NCBI GenBank assembly: GCA_965243695.1
Contig: CBDEWC010000033.1
Location: forward strand, 62,001-126,000
Length of the DNA stretch: 64,000 nucleotides
Direction of reading: 5' to 3'
Source: JAKVCB01 sp965243695
GTDB taxonomy: Bacteria; Planctomycetota; Planctomycetia; Pirellulales; Lacipirellulaceae
Shown here: positions 17,947 through 28,777 of the stretch, piece after piece
How the letters are laid out: each line of letters begins with the position of its first letter
Position numbering within the stretch: position 1 is the stretch's first letter
Translations under genes and position numbers: made by a program
Notes under the pieces: generated by a model
Seen by the model: the letters and a program-made list of their open reading frames with translations, nothing else
What the model was told of the DNA's origin: nothing
Database searches by the model: none

Positions 17947-18471
17947 TTATCCTGCCAGACGATTGATGCGATTGATCGGAAGAACCATTTCAGATTCTTC
18001 CGACTCATGCATGTATTGCATTACGTAGGCATCTTCTGGCGAATCGTCGTAATAATCCCGCAGAACTGATGTGGCGAAAAAACCAGCATCGCGGAAGAAC
18101 ACTTGGGCGGCCAGGTTAGTTTCACGAACCTCCAAACTGATTCGTGTGCGGCGCTGACTCGAGAGCTTACCGACTAACTTTTGGACCATTTGCAGGCCCA
18201 CCGTTTGACGACGCGTGTCATCCGCGACTGCAAAATTAAGGATGTGTAACCGTGTCTTGTGGAGCTCATAAATCATGAAGCCCATCACGCGATCACCACG
18301 TTCGGCTACCATGCCGATGCAGTTGCGCTGCCGCAGGCAACGAATGAAGTCCTCCTCGGACCAAGGGAACTCAAAACTGTCACGTTCGATATCAAGCACC
18401 TCAGGCATATCTCGCCGAATCATCCAGCGGATATGCACACGTAGGTGCTGTTTATGATCAGCGGTGCTCAT
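17947..18471 (-). CDS. rimI: RimI-like ribosomal protein N-acetyltransferase
   Basis: This 174-residue GNAT acetyltransferase is of the RimI type, which acetylates the N-terminal alanine of ribosomal protein S18. The sequence shows the opening IRRDMPEVLDIERDSFEFPW typical of RimI and then the GNAT core. The acetyl-CoA loop (RRQTVGLQMVQKLV) departs from the common Q/RxxGxG/A form. The strand SLEVRETNLAAQVFF, the family's LEVR..N..A...Y block, follows. A tail of about 35 acidic residues extends past the domain. The gene converges on the ATP-grasp gene with a 22-bp gap. Confidence 0.85.
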   Translation of the reverse strand: MSTADHKQHLRVHIRWMIRRDMPEVLDIERDSFEFPWSEEDFIRCLRQRNCIGMVAERGDRVMGFMIYELHKTRLHILNFAVADDTRRQTVGLQMVQKLVGKLSSQRRTRISLEVRETNLAAQVFFRDAGFFATSVLRDYYDDSPEDAYVMQYMHESEESEMVLPINRINRLAG

Positions 18472-18981
18472 GTTGGCCTCCTTCCATGTCGGCCGCTCAC
18501 TGTTGCATAGCTAGTGTTTTGTGCTGTCGGCAGGGTAGGCTTCCCCGGCGTGATTTTCAGATCGACGCTCGAGAAAACTGCAAACCCGGCCACCGAATTG
18601 GTTAGGCAAGATACAACAAGCCACCGAAAGTGCCAAGGTGAGGTCACCAGGCTCGACGCTAGCATTGAGCTGGATTTGACGTTTGCTCCGATTGTAACTG
18701 CAATGGTGCAAAAAACGGCAAGCGGTACCGACTCCAGGAAGGACTTTCCAGGCAGGGGCTCCAAAACGGTAATGTATTCTTGTTATAGTTCTGACGTTTT
18801 GTCTGACACTCCTGAAATTGGGTAGAACGATCACCTCCTGTATGCCCAGTTCACCAGGGTTGCCCGGTGCACGAGCCTCGATGCACAACAGAACTGCCCG
18901 ACAGGCCCGTGGTGGCAAAACCTGAAACGACCCCCGAGAAGGCTTTCCTCTGGACCCTCCGCGAGAGAGGAACATCGACCA
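18472..18981. other. Intergenic region between divergent rimI and glycosyltransferase genes
   Basis: About 510 bp with no credible gene. It presumably carries the divergent promoters. A TATAGT hexamer at 18784-18789 on the plus strand is a weak -10 candidate for the glycosyltransferase gene. I saw no repeats or terminators. Confidence 0.4.
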
Positions 18982-19833
18982 ATGACCAACTCCGCATTAA
19001 TCTCCGAAAATGTCGGCTCCTCCGCGGCGCCCCCGATAACACCCACCGACACGAGAGCACCTGCCGACACGTCGTATCTCGACCGCATTGAGCAAACACT
19101 CGCGGACGTAACAACCGTCATCGATGCTGACGCTCAGGTAGAAAACCAACTTGCGGTGAGTGTTGTGATTCCGACTTACAATGAACGCGAGACACTTCGC
19201 GAAATTGTCGCCAAAGTGCGGGAAGTTGGTCTGCACTACGAGATCATCATCGTCGATGACGGGAGTACCGACGGGTCTCGGGAAGTACTCCGCGAACTGG
19301 CGGAACTAAAAGACGTTCAGGTTCTATTTCATGATGTCAATTGCGGAAAAGGTGCCGCGTTGCGTTCAGGAGTTCAGTTTGCACGTGGCGAGGTAATTCT
19401 TGTCCAAGATGCCGACTTGGAATACGACCCGGCCGATTACGAGCGCATGCTTGCCCCGCTGGAAAGCGGCGCAGCAGATGCTGTGTACGGTTCGCGATTT
19501 GAGGAAAATCCTCACCAGGACCCCTCCTGGGTACATCGATTTGCGAATCGCATGCTGACACAACTATCGAATTACACCACGGGACAGCAGCTCACCGATA
19601 TGGAAACCTGCTACAAGGTGTTTCGTCGCGAGTTGCTCGACAGAATGACTCTGTCTCAGAACCGGTTTGGTTGCGAGCCAGAACTTACCGCCAAATTGGC
19701 GCGCCATGGCGCACGAATCGCCGAAGTTCCGATAAGCTACCGCAGCCGAGGCTACCACGAAGGAAAAAAAATCGGCTGGCGGGACGGTATCAACACGCTT
19801 TACTGCATTTTTCGCTACGCCTGGTTTGACTGA
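18982..19833 (+). CDS. Family 2 glycosyltransferase (DPM1-like)
   Basis: This 283-residue GT2 enzyme probably transfers a sugar from a nucleotide donor to polyprenyl phosphate. About 55 residues of Thr/Pro/Ala-rich disordered tail come first. The GT-A domain then starts at VVIPTYNERETLREIV, with VDDGSTDGS, the DxD-type motif VQDADLEYDP, GSRFEENP, and the acceptor-side block LTDMETCYKVFRREL with the conserved ED-like pair. No membrane helices follow, as in soluble dolichol-phosphate mannose synthase-like enzymes. The start codon has a GAGAGGAA stretch upstream. It is followed by a five-copy tandem repeat. Confidence 0.9.
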   Translation: MTNSALISENVGSSAAPPITPTDTRAPADTSYLDRIEQTLADVTTVIDADAQVENQLAVSVVIPTYNERETLREIVAKVREVGLHYEIIIVDDGSTDGSREVLRELAELKDVQVLFHDVNCGKGAALRSGVQFARGEVILVQDADLEYDPADYERMLAPLESGAADAVYGSRFEENPHQDPSWVHRFANRMLTQLSNYTTGQQLTDMETCYKVFRRELLDRMTLSQNRFGCEPELTAKLARHGARIAEVPISYRSRGYHEGKKIGWRDGINTLYCIFRYAWFD

Positions 19834-19850
19834 TCGACCACAAAACCGAA

Positions 19851-19925
19851 TCGGGCACTGGGAAATCGGGCACTGGGAAATCGGGCACTGGGAAATCGGG
19901 CACTGGGAAATCGGGCACTGAAAAA
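19851..19925. repeat. Five tandem copies of a 15-bp unit
   Basis: TCGGGCACTGGGAAA is repeated four times exactly at 19851-19910. A fifth copy with one mismatch ends at 19925. The block lies between the stop of the glycosyltransferase gene and the convergent glutathione peroxidase gene, so it is noncoding and may vary in copy number. Confidence 0.92.
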
Positions 19926-19981
19926 TATTGGCCCAGTGCACTGCAAAACCAGGCCCTCTACCGCCGGTCAAAGCCAACTCT

Positions 19982-20584
19982 CTATGGCGATGATTGCCCG
20001 GATGGCTTGGCAGCTAACTCCTGCTCAATCCTATCAATGACTTCATCCGCATCTGGTTTCACCCTGGGTTTAAAGCGGGCAACCAGTTCACCCTGCCTGT
20101 TGAAGAGAAACTTCTCAAAGTTCCAGGAGATCTCACCGCCAAAATTGGGATTTGCCTTGGGGGAGGTAAGGTACTTGTAAAGCGAACAGGCATTTTCACC
20201 ATTCACGTCAACCTTTGCCAGCATGTCAAACTCAACACCATAATTCTGCTGACAAAACTCCGCGATTTGCTCAGATGTCCCAGGCTCTTGACCACCAAAC
20301 TGGTTGCAGGGCACACCTACAATCGCCAACCCTTGGTCGGCATATTTTCCGTGGATTGACTGCAAAGCTTTGTATTGTGGTGTCAACCCACACTTGCTGG
20401 CTACATTTACCAGCAAGACCACGTCTCCTGCATAGGCTTGGGCCAGATTGATGGCTTTGCCATCCAGTGTCTTCATATCCTGGTCGAGTACCGCCGACTT
20501 TACCGTTGGTTGATCACCAAAAACGGGCTGTTGCATTGTTATCCCCACAAATAAGACCAATCCACTCCACATGAATTTATGCAT
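19982..20584 (-). CDS. Exported glutathione peroxidase family protein
   Basis: This 200-residue peroxidase reduces hydroperoxides; bacterial Cys-type members usually use thioredoxin. A signal peptide covers residues 1-23 (ending PVFG), so it acts outside the cytoplasm. The catalytic tetrad is visible: Cys65 in NVASKCGLTPQY, Gln99 in NQFGGQEPG, and Trp154-Asn155 in SWNFEKFL. Cys is used in place of selenocysteine. Cys111 in AEFCQQ sits where a resolving Cys is expected. It converges on the glycosyltransferase gene. A 19-bp tandem duplication lies just upstream of its start. Confidence 0.94.
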   Translation of the reverse strand: MHKFMWSGLVLFVGITMQQPVFGDQPTVKSAVLDQDMKTLDGKAINLAQAYAGDVVLLVNVASKCGLTPQYKALQSIHGKYADQGLAIVGVPCNQFGGQEPGTSEQIAEFCQQNYGVEFDMLAKVDVNGENACSLYKYLTSPKANPNFGGEISWNFEKFLFNRQGELVARFKPRVKPDADEVIDRIEQELAAKPSGQSSP

Positions 20585-20600
20585 AACTTATCTTCTCCTT

Positions 20601-20638
20601 CGTTGGTGATGAAACCTGGCGTTGGTGATGAACTCTGG
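20601..20638. repeat. Two tandem copies of a 19-bp unit
   Basis: CGTTGGTGATGAAACCTGG (20601-20619) is followed directly by CGTTGGTGATGAACTCTGG, with two mismatches. It lies immediately upstream of the glutathione peroxidase start and is noncoding. Confidence 0.75.
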
Positions 20639-20857
20639 CAGTGGCACAACTCAGAATTCATGCCTGGCCGCCAAACTCGAGTCCTCGACAAACAGTCCCT
20701 CATGCCTGAATTCTCATCCCGCTTTGGGGAGATCTTTGAAGAACCACCCGATCTACAAAGCCTGATCTAAAGTCCGTCGCACACTGAAATTTTTCCGCGG
20801 CCGTCATTATGACACGTTCAGATGTGCATGTCTTGCTAAAATGGAGATGCCCGAACA

Positions 20858-22042
20858 TCAGCGGGTGGTCAAAAGTTCTCGGGCTTGCCGAACCATACGT
20901 TCGGCTTCTTCGGCCGTGTCAGCGAGAGCCGTGAGATGCCCCATTTTTCGCCCCGGGCGAGCAGACTCTTTTCCATAGAGGTGAAGTTTGACCTCCGGGA
21001 TCTGGAGAACTCGCTGCCAGTTGGGCTCGCCATCGCACCAAAGGTCTCCCAGGAGATTGGCCATGGCGGCCGGTCCCGTCTGGACCGTTGTGCCAAGAGG
21101 CATTCCGCACACCGTCCGAACCTGTTGCTCAAATTGGCTCGTCACAAAAGCATCCATCGTCAAATGACCAGAATTGTGTGGGCGAGGTGCAATCTCGTTG
21201 ACGAACAATTGATCATCCTTGGTGAGAAAAAACTCCACGCAAATGATCCCAACCACGTCCAGTTGTGCAACGATCTGGCGAGCAATTTCAATGGCTTTTG
21301 GTCCCACCTTGGCCAATGCAGGAATGGGGACGGTCGACACATCCAGAATATGTTGGTCGTGCTGGTTACCGATGGGCCCATACGTTGCGATAGCCCCATC
21401 CGTACCACGAGCCGCCAGAATCGACAGCTCACAGGAAAAATCGATGAAGCCCTCGAGAATTGCCTCCGCTGATCCGATCGATTTCCAGGCGCTGACTGCA
21501 TCTTCAGCTTTGTCGATGCGAACCTGCCCTTTGCCATCGTACCCCTCCTCGGCGGTCTTCAGAACAGCCGGGCAACCCAGAGCAGTAACCGCTTCTTGCA
21601 AGTCACTCTCTGAACTGACGGCGCGAAAGGGAGTGCAAGTGATGCCAATCTGTTGGAGAAATCTTTTTTCGCGGACCCGGTGTTGCACCGTTTTTAGAAC
21701 CGCCGGTGAAGGACGCACGGGAACCAGTTGTTGGGCTCGATCAACGGCAGCCAATGGCACGTTTTCGAATTCGAACGTAATGACTTCGACTTCGCGGGCA
21801 AAATCGGCCACCGCATCCAGGTCGTCGTAGGCCCCGTTATACTGCAAATCGGCAACCTGACCTGTAGGACTTGCCTGGTCGGTGGAAAACAGATGGACAC
21901 GATATCCCATCCGCTGGGCAGCTTGGGTAAACATTCGCCCCAACTGTCCGCTTCCAAAGATGCCAATCGTTGCACCAGGAAGTAGCGGTGAGGATGACGA
22001 TCGAGTTGTCGATGAAACGGCGTCCAATTGCATGGTGGTCAT
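20858..22042 (-). CDS. purK: 5-(carboxyamino)imidazole ribonucleotide synthase PurK
   Basis: PurK uses ATP and bicarbonate to convert AIR to N5-CAIR in purine synthesis. The 394-residue protein has ATP-grasp architecture. It has an N-terminal GIFGSGQLGRMFTQAAQRMG, an ITFEFENVPLAAV block typical of PurK, the ATP-binding CPAVLKTAEEGYDGKGQ, and EFFLTKDDQLFVNEIAPRPH with metal ligands, followed by NSGHLTMDA. The gene lies 61 bp downstream of purE on the same strand, so the two act as an operon that makes and then rearranges N5-CAIR. Confidence 0.96.
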   Translation of the reverse strand: MTTMQLDAVSSTTRSSSSPLLPGATIGIFGSGQLGRMFTQAAQRMGYRVHLFSTDQASPTGQVADLQYNGAYDDLDAVADFAREVEVITFEFENVPLAAVDRAQQLVPVRPSPAVLKTVQHRVREKRFLQQIGITCTPFRAVSSESDLQEAVTALGCPAVLKTAEEGYDGKGQVRIDKAEDAVSAWKSIGSAEAILEGFIDFSCELSILAARGTDGAIATYGPIGNQHDQHILDVSTVPIPALAKVGPKAIEIARQIVAQLDVVGIICVEFFLTKDDQLFVNEIAPRPHNSGHLTMDAFVTSQFEQQVRTVCGMPLGTTVQTGPAAMANLLGDLWCDGEPNWQRVLQIPEVKLHLYGKESARPGRKMGHLTALADTAEEAERMVRQARELLTTR

Positions 22043-22103
22043 GGTTTCCTTTCCTTCGCCAGTACCTGCAAAAGTCGATCCTGTCCCTGGTCAGCCTAAC
22101 TGC

Positions 22104-22610
22104 TTAGTCCATGCCAGGCAGCGAATCGTTTTGCACCCTTTCGCTTTGTTCTTGTCGATATTGGTGTAGCTTTTTCCGCAAATCCTCGCGCCCGGTTGCG
22201 AGGATCCGAATTGCGAGCAGGGCTGCGTTTTTGGCACCTGCAACTCCAATCGCCAACGTTCCCACGGGTACACCACCAGGCATTTGAACGATCGACAGCA
22301 ACGAATCCAGACCGCTGAGTGTCTTACTCTGGACGGGCACCCCCAGAACGGGCAATGACGTCATCGAGGCAACCATGCCCGGCAGATGCGCTGCACCACC
22401 CGCACCGGCAATGAGTACCTTCAGTCCCCGACGTTCGGCAGTCTGTGCATACTGTACCATCTGCTCTGGAGTGCGGTGTGCCGACACGATTTGGCTTTCG
22501 TAGGCCACCTCGAAATCGGCCAACACCTCAACTGCAGCCCGCATCGTTTCCCAGTCACTGCGGGACCCCATAATCACACCAACTTCAGGTGTTTCAGTGG
22601 TATTGGACAT
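22104..22610 (-). CDS. purE: N5-carboxyaminoimidazole ribonucleotide mutase PurE
   Basis: PurE rearranges N5-CAIR to CAIR. With the start at 22610 (MSNTTETPEVGVIMGSRSDW) the protein has 168 residues, the usual class I length. Motifs seen are MGSRSDWETM, the catalytic-His block SAHRTPEQM, AGAGGAAHLPGMVAS, and GVPVQSKTLSGLDSLLSIVQ. An in-frame methionine at 22682 would add 24 residues that do not fit the family. It forms an operon with purK. Confidence 0.96.
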   Translation of the reverse strand: MSNTTETPEVGVIMGSRSDWETMRAAVEVLADFEVAYESQIVSAHRTPEQMVQYAQTAERRGLKVLIAGAGGAAHLPGMVASMTSLPVLGVPVQSKTLSGLDSLLSIVQMPGGVPVGTLAIGVAGAKNAALLAIRILATGREDLRKKLHQYRQEQSERVQNDSLPGMD

Positions 22611-23192
22611 ACTACGATTACCTGTAAGGTCTTTTGGGCGATCCGGGGATCGCAAAAAATGAATCCCGACTGAGTCCACCAACGCCTATTGGCTGGCGAA
22701 GATTGCGCGGTGGGCAACTACCGCATTATAAGCTTAAACCGTTCGGGTACAGGGGGCCCCACCGGCAAATCATGGAGTTTCGCCCCACAGGAATGGCCTT
22801 TCCGATCAAACCGGATGCCCCAGCCGGCAAAGTCGCACGGAAGTTGCCAACCAGACCTCAAAGTACCCTCTTGCACATTGGATCCCCTGGAATTTGCCCC
22901 AAGTTCCAAGCAAAAATGACCTCGAGAACCGAGCTGCCCCTCGTCAGATCGGGTCCGGCCTTTCGGGTCCGGCCTTGGAAACCCCCAAGCGCGAGCAAGT
23001 CTAACGAAGACTCGCAGCACCGTCGTGTTTTCTTGCCACCCCTGATAGACGGACAAGTTACCCCGGCAATCTCCAGTCGGAGTTGGCACGAAGAATTGAC
23101 ACGTGGGTGAATGCTTCGTCGACAAGGTAGCCGGCTGGCGCAGCGATCGGTCGTGCGGGCAATGAAGTTTGATCGCCGGAAAACGATCTATT
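22611..23192. other. Intergenic region upstream of purE
   Basis: No convincing gene lies between purE and the PEP-CTERM gene. A 185-residue minus-strand frame (22718-23275) overlaps the terminator and shows no domain. The region holds a perfect 14-bp tandem duplication (22949-22976) and presumably the purE promoter. Confidence 0.45.
22949..22976. repeat. Two perfect tandem copies of a 14-bp unit
   Basis: TCGGGTCCGGCCTT occurs at 22949-22962 and again at 22963-22976, in noncoding DNA. Confidence 0.8.
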
Positions 23193-23234
23193 AAAAAAGC
23201 GAGTAGCAGCCGTGGGCGGCTTCCACTCGCTTTT
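23193..23234 (-). terminator. Bidirectional intrinsic terminator
   Basis: A long imperfect stem pairs AAAAGCGAGT...AGCCG with CGGCT...ACTCGCTTTT around a GTGGG loop. It is flanked by A-runs on one side and T-runs on the other, so it can act in both directions. It lies about 45 nt past the stop codon of the PEP-CTERM gene. Confidence 0.85.
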
Positions 23235-23278
23235 CCCGTTTTACGATACGAGCTGGCGCTGAAATCAAACGCCATACC

Positions 23279-23953
23279 TCATTTTTGTCGATGCCCAAGG
23301 GTGCACGCACCAGCGATGGCAAGCGTCCATAGAACCAAACAGGTCGGCTCGGGAACAGCAGCGCCGCGCACATCGCCGGTCCCGGATGCGGTGAAACCAG
23401 TAACAATGCCACCGGATGTGGTAAGCGATGCGGGAGAAACTTGGGTTTGAAAAGACACACCCAGTTGTTGGCCAACTTCCAGCCCATAGGGTAAGGACTG
23501 CGCAGAAACACCACCCACCGTCGCCGCAAAAACGAACTGCACTGCACCGTTTAAGTCGACGTAGTTGATATCCACTTGACCCAAGTCCAAATCGAGGTGA
23601 CTACCGGATCCAAGCTGAAGAAGCAGCGATCCACCTGCAGCACTCAATGTGGATCCTCCTGTTTCGGAAATCGATGTGACTTGGGGAATGTACAAATCCT
23701 GACTGATCGAACTTGTAAGAATTGGCCCGGCCAGCACGCCGTCTTCGGTAATAACCACCGAGGTCAAGGGGTCAGGATCGCCCGAAAACGGGTCTTGATC
23801 AACAATATCGGTTCCACCGTAACCGATATCAACACCGGTGAACTCGATTTCGATCGTCCCGCCCAAAGCGAGCGAAGGCAAAATCAAAGTGAAAGAAAGG
23901 CCAATGGCTACTGCCACACCGGATATAGATTGAATTGTCGTCCGCGCCATCAT
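23279..23953 (-). CDS. PEP-CTERM sorting domain protein
   Basis: This 224-residue secreted protein has an N-terminal signal peptide, ending near LPSLALGG. A low-complexity beta-rich Gly/Ser/Asp body with few basic residues follows. The end is a PEP-CTERM tripartite tail: VPEP, a hydrophobic helix (LVLWTLAIAGACTL) and basic residues (GHRQK). Such proteins are processed by an exosortase and released or anchored at the cell surface. No exosortase is encoded in the window. The body matches no family I recognise. A strong terminator follows the gene. Confidence 0.85.
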   Translation of the reverse strand: MMARTTIQSISGVAVAIGLSFTLILPSLALGGTIEIEFTGVDIGYGGTDIVDQDPFSGDPDPLTSVVITEDGVLAGPILTSSISQDLYIPQVTSISETGGSTLSAAGGSLLLQLGSGSHLDLDLGQVDINYVDLNGAVQFVFAATVGGVSAQSLPYGLEVGQQLGVSFQTQVSPASLTTSGGIVTGFTASGTGDVRGAAVPEPTCLVLWTLAIAGACTLGHRQK

Positions 23954-24428
23954 TAGCTCTCCGTAAGATTTAAGTCATTAGCTGCGATACTAGACAAAAA
24001 AAGGCGGTCCCGACAATATCGGCCGGTCAAAAACCCATCCGTCAAGAATTCATGGGGAAGGGGCCTTCAGATGGCCGCCCTCAGATGTTTCCGTCCACCC
24101 ACGCATGCCAATCTACACTAATGATTCGGATCGTCAAGTACTGCGCTGCTAAAAACCGATAAAGAAAAGCCGTACTGCGGCATGCCGCAGCTTCTCCTGT
24201 GACGAGCAACAACGGGGTCTGAAGAAATTAGAACTTACACAGGCCAAAATAGGGTCGTTTTGACTCAATTGGAACGGTTTTACAAAACGCACCGACCTCT
24301 AAACAAGCCAGGAAGTCGATGTGGCAAGACCAGGTTACCTGTAACGTGCCCCCCTTAGGGAGAGATGCTGATTTCTCTTCTCGTCAGGAATTGCTGTCCG
24401 GTTGACAACCATCAAGCCGTTTTGGTCC
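23954..24428. other. Intergenic region, nothing recognised
   Basis: About 475 bp between the PEP-CTERM gene and the receiver-domain gene. No credible ORF, RNA gene or strong repeat was seen. It should contain the PEP-CTERM promoter on the minus strand. Confidence 0.4.
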
Positions 24429-24803
24429 TCAAGCGCAGAGGCCCTTGGCTGCAGTCAACCACTCGCTTTGTAGCGGTTTACAAAAGTAAAATATCGCACC
24501 ACACCTGCGGGCCTCGATTTCATCATCCGGAAGGTAATCGTCACCCACAAAATACACCGGAATTCCCGGCCAACGCTGAAGAATGTCCTGGTAGAGGTCC
24601 AATCCCGACATGTCGGGCAGGTGCATATTGATAATGACAAGCTCTGGAGTGGTCAATTGCCGATCTCGAAAGAGTGAATGCCCATCGGGGAAAAACTCGA
24701 ATTGCATGCGACTGAGTGTGCGGTCACTCACAAGCCGGTCGTAGTCGCGGGGATGCGCATCGACAACGATAATCCGGGCTCGTGGTATTACAGGAACGAT
24801 CAA
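24429..24803 (-). CDS. Stand-alone degenerate receiver domain
   Basis: This 124-residue protein has the full receiver fold and no output domain. The start is TTG at 24803, with AAGGGA about 7 nt upstream. The acidic pocket is reduced to Asp15 in IIVVDAHPRD. The phosphoacceptor position is Asn59 in VIINMHLPDMSG. The conserved Ser/Thr is replaced (YFVGDD), while Lys109 in YFCKPL is kept. It is therefore unlikely to be phosphorylated in the normal way and may be locked in one state. No kinase lies nearby. Confidence 0.7.
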   Translation of the reverse strand: MIVPVIPRARIIVVDAHPRDYDRLVSDRTLSRMQFEFFPDGHSLFRDRQLTTPELVIINMHLPDMSGLDLYQDILQRWPGIPVYFVGDDYLPDDEIEARRCGAIFYFCKPLQSEWLTAAKGLCA

Positions 24804-25536
24804 GGTAGGGTCCCTTCTGGAAAATGTCTTTCGGCGAACTCATCGAAGCGCGATCTCATTGAGGCGATCGCGCGTGGTCGTGAAGTCACTTCTTCCAAGC
24901 CTCTTCAGCAACTGCAAGACTCTTTAGCAAACACTGCAAGGGCTGTGCCAAACGCAACTAGTCTCATCCTTACAAGAGGCGCAAGTCAAAGGGCAGCAAC
25001 AAGAAAGATCGCGTAGCCCAATTTTTAATTCAACCTCGCAGGGTCCGTCCATGCGACAATATGGCTCAAAACATCCCACAAAGGTGGGTGAAGCCGACCC
25101 GCTGAGCTTGTGTTGTTTTGACTTAATCCATTTCTCTCTCCAATGAATCGGCCAAAAAAATAACGCAAAGCGGATCGACCCGCCGAAAATACCAGCGGAC
25201 TTGAAGGCGCCAGGGGACCTGTTCAGGTACATAGGTACAGAAAAAAGAGTCCCGTTGTTTTTCAGCTCCAAGACTTCGACTAGCTACCCAAGACAGCAAG
25301 ACCCTCCAAACTGTGCATTTCTCTCAAAATCCCCCCATGTCGACCGGGCCGGCGATCTGAGCCACATACCCCCAATAGCAGATTGCATTCCAGACAGTTG
25401 CGTTCCGCATGGCCCGAGGCGTCCGCACCGAGTATACTTTTCCCCACCGCAGGTTGGCGTGTGACTTGGTATCGACTTCTGTTGTGGAGAAGTCAGTCGC
25501 AGGCCCGACACTGCCACACCCAATCCTGTCTCTGCC
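24804..25536. other. Intergenic region upstream of thrS
   Basis: About 730 bp without a credible gene; the short frames here have no recognisable domain. A TATACT hexamer at 25433-25438 is a possible -10 for thrS, giving a leader of about 90 nt. I saw no T-box motif and no tRNA-like operator by eye. Confidence 0.4.
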
Positions 25537-27717
<2,181 letters not shown>

Positions 27718-27879
27718 AATGTGGCCAGCTTGCCTGGCATGCTCGAGAGTAACTGCCACCTTGTTTGAGTCAATCGCTTTTCAGTGGACCTCTTCACATT
27801 CTGTTGTTGGTGTGTGGCTACTCGCGGGTCCGGAAAATGTTTGTATTTCGAAAAAGGGGAGAAACACGCGTCAAACTGG

Positions 27880-27909
27880 TTGACTTCCAACCATTTTGTG
27901 ACCCATACT
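27880..27909 (+). promoter_or_regulatory. Possible infC promoter
   Basis: TTGACT (27880-27885) and CATACT (27904-27909), separated by 18 bp, match 5/6 and 4/6 of the sigma-70 consensus. They lie about 85 nt before the infC start. The call rests on sequence only. Confidence 0.3.
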
Positions 27910-27984
27910 TGCCGTACATATGGTCTAAACTGCCCACACAAGACCGCGAAGGTTGGATACGTGGGTGAGCTACAAGAACCCTCT

Positions 27985-28000
27985 AGGAGATTAAATCATC
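27985..28000 (+). promoter_or_regulatory. infC: infC ribosome binding site and ATC start
   Basis: AGGAGA (27985-27990) is followed by an in-frame TAA stop (27992-27994) and then ATC ATC (27995-28000). The reading frame continues without interruption into infC, and no ATG, GTG or TTG lies between the TAA and conserved IF3 sequence. The second ATC has the better spacing (8 nt from AGGAG). Confidence 0.85.
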
Positions 28001-28501
28001 GACCGCAAACATCAACGGATCAATGAGCAGATCCGCGTCACCCCGATTCGATTAATCGGTCAAGACGGTGCACAACTGGGTGTCGTCGAAACCGAACAGG
28101 CAATGGAGCAGGCCAAGTCTATTGGTCTCGATCTGGTCGAGGTTGCCTCATCAGAAAAGCCCCCAGTTTGCCGGATCATGGACTACGGTAAGTTCAAATA
28201 CCAGCAGAAAAAAAGGCAACACAAGGGCCATGCGCATCAGAGCAAGAACAAGGAATTGCGGCTCCGCCCCAAGATTGGTGAGCACGACTTCATGACGAAA
28301 GTCAACAAGGCAAAGCACTTTTTGAATCAGAAAGACAAAGTCATCTTCTCGATCATCTTTCGTGGTCGCGAGAACGCCCACATTGAAGAGGGGTTTAAAC
28401 TGGTTCAGCGAGTGGTGGAAGAATTGCGAGATTTTGCCAAACTTGAACAAGAACCGGGTATGCAAGGCCGGCGAATCGTCGTGATTTTTGCGCCAAAATA
28501 G
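27998..28501 (+). CDS. infC: Translation initiation factor IF-3 (ATC start)
   Basis: IF-3 binds the 30S subunit, prevents premature 50S joining and rejects non-canonical start codons. Starting at the ATC at 27998 the product has 167 residues, close to the family length. Its N-terminus reads IDRKHQRINEQIRV, the expected IF-3 opening. The first ATG (28103) would remove the conserved N-terminal domain. Family blocks include RIMDYGKFKYQQKK, ELRLRPKIGEHDF and KVIFSIIFRGRE. An AUU or AUC start is the known basis of IF-3 autoregulation in E. coli and others, so the same control is likely here. The start at 27995 is an equal alternative. Confidence 0.94.
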   Translation: MDRKHQRINEQIRVTPIRLIGQDGAQLGVVETEQAMEQAKSIGLDLVEVASSEKPPVCRIMDYGKFKYQQKKRQHKGHAHQSKNKELRLRPKIGEHDFMTKVNKAKHFLNQKDKVIFSIIFRGRENAHIEEGFKLVQRVVEELRDFAKLEQEPGMQGRRIVVIFAPK

Positions 28502-28511
28502 TTCCCATTTC

Positions 28512-28566
28512 TCGGCCTGCTTGTCAGGGATTCGGCCTGCTTGCCAGGGATCTTGATAACCTGGCA
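28512..28566 (+). other. 20-bp tandem duplication with hairpin downstream of infC
   Basis: TCGGCCTGCTTGTCAGGGAT (28512-28531) is repeated with one change at 28532-28551. The changed copy provides TGCCAGG (28542-28548), which pairs perfectly with CCTGGCA (28560-28566). It lies 10 nt past infC. It could be an RNA stability or regulatory structure. It has no T-run. Confidence 0.5.
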
Positions 28567-28741
28567 GACTTGAGGGTTTAGTGGGGACCTCGAAAGGCTT
28601 GGTCACTGAGGACCGCAAGACGCCAGCATGATGGTCAGTCAGGCCAAATTCTGCGGTAGTTTAAGCCCGAATTTTTAGGCAAACTGACTGCTGCGGGGGT
28701 ACATCGGGCAAAAAGCCCCTTCCACCACCGCATAATTTTCT

Positions 28742-28777
28742 TATAATGCGGGGCTCAGCGACCCGCTGAATCCGTAC
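28742..28777 (+). promoter_or_regulatory. Possible rpmI promoter and leader hairpins
   Basis: TATAAT at 28742-28747 is a perfect -10 with only a weak upstream -35. It is followed by GCGGG...CCCGC and by an overlapping CAGCG-ACC-CGCTG, two mutually exclusive stems. The rest of the 307-bp gap between infC and rpmI holds no gene. In other bacteria this interval carries L20-binding leader structures. Whether this one does is unproven. Confidence 0.4.

Noticed and set aside
18514..18825. Open frame between rimI and the glycosyltransferase gene
   Set aside because: Both strands have similar frames here and none shows a domain or a good ribosome binding site.
22718..23275. 185-residue minus-strand frame upstream of purE
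   Set aside because: It runs through the clear bidirectional terminator and has unusual composition with no domain.
24924..25271. Cys-rich 115-residue minus-strand frame before thrS
   Set aside because: The Cys are irregular, there is no ribosome binding site, and it matches no family.
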